DNA of 64,000 nt from Triticum aestivum (taxonomy: Eukaryota; Streptophyta; Magnoliopsida; Poales; Poaceae), in assembly GCF_018294505.1 (NCBI RefSeq), contig NC_057812.1, positions 59,875,789-59,939,788 of the forward strand, written 5' to 3'. Position 1 is the first letter of the stretch; each line of letters begins with the position of its first letter. Under the pieces are notes generated by a model. It was not told where the DNA came from and did no database searches. It was given only the letters and a program-made list of their open reading frames with translations. This document shows positions 57,709-64,000 of this stretch, one piece after another. The translations under genes and the position numbers were made by a program.

Positions 57709-60481
57709 AGCATCCCCAAGCTTAATTCCTGCTCGTCCTCGAGGAGGTAAATGATAAAAAAGAATTTTTGATGTGGAATGCTTTCTAACATATTTCTCAA
57801 TGTAATTTTTCTTTATTATGGCATGAATGTTCAGATCCGAAAGATTCAAGACAAAAGTTTAATATTGATATAAAAATAGTAATACTTCAAGCATACTAAC
57901 TAAGCGATCATGTCTTCTCAAAAATAACATGGCCAAAGAAAGTTATCCCTACAAAATCATATAGTCTGGCTATGCTCTATCTTCACCACACAAAATATTT
58001 AAATCATGGACAACCCCGATGACAAGCCAAGAAATTGTTTCATACTTTTGATGTTCTCAAACTTTTTCAATCTTCATGCAATACATGAGCGTGAGCCAGG
58101 GACATAGCACTATATATGGAATAGAATGGTGGTTGTGGAGAAGACAAAAAGGAGAAGATAGTCTCACATCAACTAGGCGTATCAACGGGCTATGGAGATG
58201 CCCATTAATAGATATCAATGTGAGTGAGTAGGGATTGCCATGCAACGGATGCACTAGAGCTATAAGTATATGAAAGCTCAACAAAAGAAACTAAGTGGGT
58301 GTGCATCCAACTCGCTTGCTCATGAAGACCTAGGGCATTTTGAGGAAGCCCGTCATTGGAATATACAAGCCAAGTTATATAATGAAAAATTCCCACTAGT
58401 ATATGAAAGTGATATCATAGGAGACTCTCTATCATGAAGATCATGGTGCTACTTTGAAGCACAAGTGTGGAAAAAGGATAGTAGCATTGTCCCTTCTCTC
58501 TTTTTCTCTCATTTTGTTGGGCCTTCTCCTTTTATATGGCCTTTTTTTCGTCCGGAGTCTCATCCTGACTTGTGGGGGAATCATAGTCTCCATCATCCTT
58601 TCCTCACTTGGGACAATGCTCTAATAATGATGATCATCATACTTTATTTACTTACAACTCAAGAACTACAACTCGATACTTAGAACAAAATATGACTCTA
58701 TGTGAATGCCTCCGGCGGTTTGCCGGGATGTGCAATGATGCATGACTGACATGTATGAAGAATTATGAACGGTTGCTTCGCCACAAATACGATGTCAACT
58801 ACATGATCACGCAAGCAATATGACAATGATGAAGCATGTCATAATAACGGAACGGTGGAAAGTTGCATGGCAATATATCTCGGAATGGCTATGGAAATGC
58901 CATTATAGGTAGGTATGGTGGCTGTTTTGAGGAAGGTATATGGTGGGTGTATGATACCGGTGAAAAGTGCGCAGTATTAGAGAGGCTAGCAATGGAGGAA
59001 GGATGAGAGCGCGTATAATCTATGGACTCAACATTAGTCATAAAGACCTCACATACTTATTGCAAAAATCTATAAGTTATCAAAACCAAGTATTATGAGC
59101 ATGCTCCTAGGGGGATAGATTGGTAGGAAAAGACCATCACTCGTCCCCGACCGCCACTCATAAGGAAGACAATCAATAAATAAATCATGCTCCGACTTCG
59201 TCACATAATGGTTCACCATACTTGCATGCTTCGGGAATGACAAAATTCAACACAAGTATTTCTCAAATTCACAAGTACTCAACTAGCATGACTCTAATAT
59301 CACCATCTCCATATCTCAAAACAATTATCAAGTATCAAACTTCTCATAGTATTCAATGCACTTTCTATGAAAGTTTTTATATTATTCCTAAAAGAAAATT
59401 TCCATGTTGTTCTAAAGGACTCTCAAGATAATATAAGTGAAGCGTGAGAGATCAATTATCTCTATAAAATAAAACCATTGTCGTGCTCTAAAAGATATAA
59501 GTGAAGCACTAGAGCGAAAACTATATAGCTCAAAAGATATAAGCGAAGCACATAGAGTATTCTAATAAATTTCAAATCATGTGAGTCTCTCTCAAAAGGT
59601 GTGTACAGCAATGATGATTGTGGTAAACTAAAAAGGAAAGACTCAAATTATACAAGACGTTCCAAGCAAAACACGTATCATGTGGTGAATAAAAATATAG
59701 CTCCAAGTAAAGTTACCGTTAGACGAAGACGAAAGAGGGGATGCCTTCCGGGGCATCCCCAAGCTTAGGCTTTTTGGTGTCCTTGAATTTTACCTTGGGG
59801 TGCCATGGGCATCCCCAAGCTTAGGCTCTTTCCACTCCTTGTTCCATAATCCATCAAAGCTTTACCCAAAACATGAAAACTTCACAACACAAAACTTAAA
59901 TAGAAAATCTCGTGAGCTCCGTTAGCGAAAGAAAACAAAACACCACTTCAAGGTACTCTAATGAACTCATTCTTGATTTATATTGGTGTTAAACCTACTG
60001 TATTACAAGTTCTCTATGTTTTATAAACTCTTTTACTAGCCATAGATTCATCAAAATAAGCAAACAACACACGAAAAACAGAATCTGTCAAAAACAGAAC
60101 AGTCTGTAGTAATCGGTAGCTAACGCAAACTTCTGGAACCCCAAAAATTATAAAATAAATTACTGGATGTGATGAATTTATCTATTAATCATCTGCGAAA
60201 ATAATTAACTAAATATCACTCTAGAAATAAACATGGCAGTAATTCTCATGAGCACAAAAGTTTCTGTTTTTTACAGCAAGATCAAAAAGACTTTCCTCAA
60301 GTCTTCCCAACGGTTCTACTTGGCACAAACACTAATTAAACAAAAAAAAAACCAAAACAGAGGCTAGATAAATTATTTATTAATAAACAGGAGCAAAAAG
60401 CAAGGAATAAAAAGAAAATTGGGTTGCCTCTCAAGCGCTATCGTTTAACGCCCCTAGCTAGGCATAAAAGCAAGGATAGAT
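57709..60481 (-). other. 3' non-coding region of the tandem Gypsy, unit 1
   Basis: It begins with the polypurine tract (minus strand TTAAGCTTGGGGATGC, 57709-57723). No protein is encoded. It holds a short CT tract at 58491-58512 beside GTCCGGAGTCTCATCCTGAC, degenerate repeats with core TATAAGTGAAGC at 59430-59560, and hairpins with AAGCTTAGGC at 59737-59826. GGTTGCCTCTCAAGCGCTA (60422) marks the border to the ORF. Confidence 0.75.
59737..59760. repeat. Hairpin followed by AAGCTTAGGC (polypurine-tract mimic)
   Basis: GGGGATGCC, a 6-nt loop, then GGCATCCCC, followed by AAGCTTAGG. A second GGCATCCCCAAGCTTAGGCT lies at 59807-59826. The arms are identical to those at 33329-33352. Confidence 0.9.
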
Positions 60482-61297
60482 CTAGGTATTGCCATAATAA
60501 AAGGATAGATCACGAAAACTCATTTCATATTCTCTACGGTCAGAAGCAAGTTTTCTTTTAGGCAAGCAAAAGTAATCAAAAGGGCTAAATTTAATGGGAT
60601 AGAAGTCCCCAAGATCAATTTCGGGAGGTATAGGTTCCTCCTTTGGCCCTTCATATTGCACAACCAATTCATCATTATAAGCATTCTTTTGACAAAACTT
60701 CGTGAGCCTATACTCGAGAGAATATCCTAGCTCATTATTTCGAATAGCAAAATCATTATTAACTAGAACATTGGTAGGAACCTTTTTTCTAAGGTTCTCA
60801 TTAAAAGCAACATAGTCTAAAGATTGAAAACACATTATTTCCTCTTGATCAAAGAGGATTGCCTCTATGGGAGGATGGCCAGCGTCCACCCTATAGTGTG
60901 CCAAGATTTCTTTGGCCTCTTTTATTATAAATCTGAACTCATGAGCCAAAAGGATAGTAGCGGCGTGCTTAACAGAAGAATGCTCAATATTAGAAAACTC
61001 TAGGAAAATCCTTTGTATGCAAGGATGCAAGTGCATAAATTGCCTTTCAAGTTCAACTACAAGCATGGCGATAGCATCCGCAAGACTACTAGTTCTATGA
61101 AGAGTAGAACTACCCATGGAAGGCGAAGCACCGGCACAAGTAAAGAAATCTTGGATAACTCCTTTTCCAATAATATTACCACTACCGATTCGGAAATTTT
61201 TTGTATGTAAGATAGTGGATTCTTCAGCAGGAGCATCAGAATTTTCCATGTTATTATTATTGTCCATATCAACAATAATTTCCCCAATTTCAGACAT
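60482..61297 (-). CDS. Uncharacterised ORF of the Sabrina-like Gypsy, 271 codons
   Basis: I chose ATG 61297 (MSEIGEIIVDMDNNNN), the first ATG of the conserved-looking acidic start. The open frame extends upstream through the primer-binding site into the LTR (to 61669), which cannot be the real start. The protein has a Glu/Asn-rich N-terminus and a helical middle (LADAIAMLVVELERQFMHLH, EFRFIIKEAKEILAHYR). Its C-terminus is aromatic and basic (KRKLASDRREYEMSFRDLSF). No gag, protease, RT or integrase motif is visible. It occupies the gag position, about 240 nt inside the primer-binding site. It differs from the ORF at 31163-32458. It looks intact; a structural or RNA-binding role is only a guess. 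Confidence 0.65.
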   Translation of the reverse strand: MSEIGEIIVDMDNNNNMENSDAPAEESTILHTKNFRIGSGNIIGKGVIQDFFTCAGASPSMGSSTLHRTSSLADAIAMLVVELERQFMHLHPCIQRIFLEFSNIEHSSVKHAATILLAHEFRFIIKEAKEILAHYRVDAGHPPIEAILFDQEEIMCFQSLDYVAFNENLRKKVPTNVLVNNDFAIRNNELGYSLEYRLTKFCQKNAYNDELVVQYEGPKEEPIPPEIDLGDFYPIKFSPFDYFCLPKRKLASDRREYEMSFRDLSFYYGNT

Positions 61298-61452
61298 AAC
61301 TACAGGAAGTGCGAGGATCAAAAGAAAGAGGGAGGCACAAAATAGAGGGTGAATAAAATGGCAATGGTGATGTGGGGGAGGGGAAAATGAGAGGCAAATG
61401 GCAAATAATGTAATCCGAGGGATAAGAGTTTGTGATGGGTACTTGGTATGTC

Positions 61453-61564
61453 TTGACTTGTGCGTAGACTCCCCGACAATAGCGCCAGAAATGGCTCGTT
61501 GTCGGGAGTCAAATCTTGACTTGACTTGGCATGAATCTCCCCGGCGACGGCGCCAGAAATCCTT
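61453..61564 (-). repeat. Diverged tandem duplication of the primer-binding-site region
   Basis: Unit A (61453-61499) and unit B (61520-61564) both start CTTGACTTG and contain CTCCCCG...GCGCCAGAAAT. Unit B holds the better primer site. Confidence 0.75.
61538..61555 (-). other. Primer-binding site (tRNA-Asp type)
   Basis: The minus strand reads TGGCGCCGTCGCCGGGGA, one difference from TGGCGCCGTTGCCGGGGA, 11 nt from the LTR end at 61567. Confidence 0.8.
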
Positions 61565-61566
61565 CT

Positions 61567-63131
61567 TGCTACCTCTTGAGCACTGCGTTGGTTTTCCCAT
61601 GAAGAGGAAAGGGTGATGCAGTAAAGTAGCGTAAGTATTTCCCTCAGTTTTTGAGAACCAAGGTATCAAACCAGTAGGAGATCACGCTTGAGTCCCACGC
61701 ACCTACACAAACAAATAAGAACCTCGCAACCAACGCGATAAAGGGGTTGTCAATCCCTTCACGGTTACTTACGAGAGTGAGATTTGATAGATATGATAAG
61801 ATAATATTTTTAGTATTTTTATGATAAAGAGAAATATAGATGCAAAGTGAAATAAACATCAATAGAAATAGCTAAGTGTTGGAAGATCAATATGATGGAA
61901 GATAGACCCGGGGGCCATAGGTTTCACTAGTGGCTTCTCTCAAGAACATAAGTATTATGGTGGGTAAACGAATTACTGTCGAGCAATTGATACAATTGAG
62001 CATAGTTATGAGAATATCTAGGTATGATCATGTATATAGGCATCACATCCGTGACAAGTAGACCGAAACGATTCTGCATCTACTACTATTACTCCACACA
62101 TCGACCGCTATCCAGCATTCATCTAGAGTATTAAGTTCATAAGAACAGAGTAACGCCTTAAGAAAGACGACATGATGTATAGGGATAAACTCATGCAATA
62201 TGATATAAACCCCTTCTTTTTATCCTCGATGGCAACAATACAATATGTGTCGTTTCCCCTACTGTCACTGGGATCGAGAACCGCAAGATTGAACCCAAAG
62301 CTAAGCACTTCTCCCATCGCAAGAAAGATCAATCTAGTAGGCCAAACCAAACTGATAATTCGAAGAGACCTGCAAAGATAAACCAATTATACATAAAAGA
62401 ATTCAGAGGAGATTCAAATATTGTTCATAGATAAACTTGATCATAAACCCACAATTCATCGGATCTCGACAAACACACCGCAAAAGAAGATTACATCAAA
62501 TAGATCTCCAAGAAGATCGAGGAGAACTTTGTATTGAGATCCAAAGAGAGAGAAGAAGCCATCTAGATAATAATTATGGACACGAAGGTCTGAAGTAAAT
62601 TACTCACACATCACCGGAGAGGCCATGGAGTTGATGTAGAGGCCCTCCATGATCGATGCCCCCTCCGGCGGAGCTCCGGAAAAGGCCCCAAGATGGGATC
62701 TCTCGGGTATAGAAGGTTGTGGCGGTGGAATTATGTTTTCGTGGTGCTCTTGGATGTTTAGGGGGTACATGGATATATATAGGAGGAAGAAGTACGTCGG
62801 TGGAGCAACGAGGGGCCCACGAGGGTGGAGGGCCCGCCCCCTGCCTCGTGGCCTCCTCGATTGTTTGTTGACGCCCACTCCAAGTCTCCTAGATCATGTT
62901 TGTTGAGAAAATCACGTTCCGGAAGGTTTCATTCCGTTTGGACTCTGTTTGATATTCCTTTTCGGTGAAACTCTAAAATAGGCAAAAAATAGTAATTTGG
63001 GTTGGGCCTCCGGTTAGTAGGTTAGTCCCAAAAATGATATAAAAGTGTAAAATAAAGCCCATTAACATTCAACATAGATAATATAATAGCATGGACAAAT
63101 TAAAAATTATAGATACGTTGGAGACGTATCA
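61567..63131 (-). repeat. LTR 2 of the tandem Gypsy (shared 5'/3' LTR)
   Basis: 1565 bp. The plus strand begins TGCTACCTCTTGAGCACTGC and ends GTTGGAGACGTATCA at 63131. It is flanked by a primer-binding site (left) and a polypurine-tract complement AGCATCCCCGAGCTTA (right). Confidence 0.9.
62773..62781 (-). promoter_or_regulatory. TATA box of LTR 2
   Basis: TATATATAT on the minus strand, in CTCCTATATATATCCATG. The matching place in LTR 1 (about 57380) is deleted. Confidence 0.55.
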
Positions 63132-64000
63132 AGCATCCCCGAGCTTATTTCCTGCTCATCCTCGAGTAGGTAAATGATAAAAAAGAATTTTTGATGTGGA
63201 ATGCTTTCTAACATATTTCTCAATGTAATTTTTCTTTATTGTGGCATGAATGTTCAGATCCGAAAGATTCAAGACAAAAGTTTAATATTGACATAAAAAT
63301 ATTAATACTTCAAGCATACTAACTAAGCAATCATGTCTTCTCAAAAATAACATGGCCAAAGAAAGTTATCCCTACAAAATCATATAGTCTGGCTATGCTC
63401 TATCTTCACCACACAAAATATTTAAATCATGCACAACCACGATCACAAGCCAAGAAATTGTTTCATACTTTTGATGTTCTCAAACTTTTTCAATCTTCAC
63501 GCAATACATGAGCGTGAGCCATGGACATAGCACTATATATGGAATAGAATGGTGGTTGTGGAGAAGACAAAAAGGAGAACATTGTCTCATAACAACTAGG
63601 CGTATCAACGGGCTATGGAGATGCCCATTAATAGATATCAATGTGAGTGAGTATGGATTGCCATGCAACGGATGCACTAGAGCTATAAGTATATGAAAGC
63701 TCAACAAAAGAAACTAAGTGGGTGTGAATCCAACTCGCTTGCTCATGAAGACCTAGGGCATTTTGAGGAAGCCCATCATTGGAATATACAAGCCAAGTTC
63801 TATAATGAAAAATTCCCACTAGTATATGAAAGTGATATCATAGGAGATTCTCTATCATGAAGATCATGGTGCTACTTTGAAGCACAAGTGTGTAAAAAGG
63901 ATAGTAGCATTGTCCCTTCTCTCTTTTTCTCTCATTTTTTGGGGCCTTCTCCTTTTTATGACCTTTTTTCGTCCGGAGGCTCATCCTGACTTGTGGGGGA
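63132..64000 (-). other. Start of a second internal region (3' non-coding), running off the window
   Basis: It closely matches 57709-58575 in the same order, including AGCATCCCC, the AAAAAAGAATTTTTGATGTGG block, and the CT tract with GTCCGGAGGCTCATCCTGAC at the right edge. No gene. Confidence 0.88.

Larger units (their letters stand above)
56190..64000 (-). mobile_element. Sabrina-like Gypsy in LTR-internal-LTR-internal tandem, open at the right edge
   Basis: LTR 1 (56190-57708), internal region 1 (57709-61566), LTR 2 (61567-63131), internal region 2 (63132-64000, continuing). All read on the minus strand. LTR 2 has a primer-binding site on its left and a polypurine tract on its right, so it serves as 5' LTR of one unit and 3' LTR of the next. 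Internal region 2 closely matches the start of internal region 1 by eye. The left flank of LTR 1 is CACCC; the matching TSD would be outside the window. Only one uncharacterised ORF is present, so it is non-autonomous. Confidence 0.88.

Noticed and set aside
61298..61669. Upstream extension of the 395-codon minus-strand frame
   Set aside because: It would start inside the LTR and read through the primer-binding site, so the conserved protein is taken to start at ATG 61297.
1..64000. Cellular genes, tRNA, rRNA or endogenous pararetrovirus sequence
   Set aside because: Every sizeable frame falls inside a transposon, LTR or low-complexity tract. No tRNA cloverleaf, rRNA block or viral coat/movement motif was recognised by eye. 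A database search could still reveal a short hidden fragment.

Overview
This 64-kb window is almost pure plant transposon DNA. I see no cellular gene, rRNA, tRNA or CRISPR array. The repeat content points to a large grass genome of the Triticeae (wheat, goatgrass, barley or rye): Gypsy LTRs of the TGATACGTCTCC type with tRNA-Asp-type primer-binding sites, Fatima-like Gypsy elements with TGAGGGAGTCCTGG LTRs, Angela/BARE/WIS-like Copia elements with TTGCCTCTAGGG LTR ends, and CACTA DNA transposons. Family names come from memory of these signatures and have not been checked against a repeat database. LTR boundaries, target-site duplications (TSDs) and nesting come from the sequence itself.

Layout. 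(1) 1-2155: 3' end of a plus-strand WHAM-like Gypsy element with its LTR. (2) 2156-10019: eroded remains of Fatima-related Gypsy copies: a pol C-terminus, an inserted solo LTR (3696-5031), an antisense gene, and an LTR-internal-LTR tandem (7620-10019). (3) 10020-10262: plus-oriented fragment of a Copia LTR, forming an inverted repeat with the next element. (4) 10263-53200: a minus-strand Copia element split by a 34.45-kb nest. The nest is a minus-strand Gypsy (14614-49064, TSD ATGAC). It holds a decayed minus-strand Copia (19415-29835), itself carrying a 4.2-kb solo LTR (19796-24042), next to a plus-strand Gypsy (29836-47438). The plus-strand Gypsy holds a CACTA transposon (33752-44231, TSD TAA), which holds a Fatima-like Gypsy (35332-44105, TSD GTCAC/ATCAC). 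(5) 53201-55530: plus-strand pol of the same Copia family, head-to-head with element 4. (6) 55531-56189: left end of a second CACTA transposon. (7) 56190-64000: minus-strand Sabrina-like Gypsy in an LTR-internal-LTR-internal tandem that runs off the right edge.

Functional content. Nothing here looks autonomous. The Fatima-like element keeps gag and part of a protease but lacks reverse transcriptase, RNase H and integrase. The large Gypsy elements carry only uncharacterised ORFs. The Copia pol genes contain stops, and one has lost its YVDD catalytic motif. The best-preserved unusual item is the gene on the opposite strand of the Fatima-like element (43040 down to about 40130). Its four GT-AG introns join exons in one continuous frame of 567 codons, reading from a 'putative gypsy type transposon' (PF04195-like) domain into a coiled coil. 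Diverged relatives of it occur at 3349-3680, 5032-7298 and 8197-9509. I did not find a new defence, metabolic or signalling system. The points worth a second look are this spliced antisense gene, hairpin and polypurine-like motifs shared by the non-autonomous Gypsy elements, extra primer-binding-site copies, and the recombination and deletion junctions.
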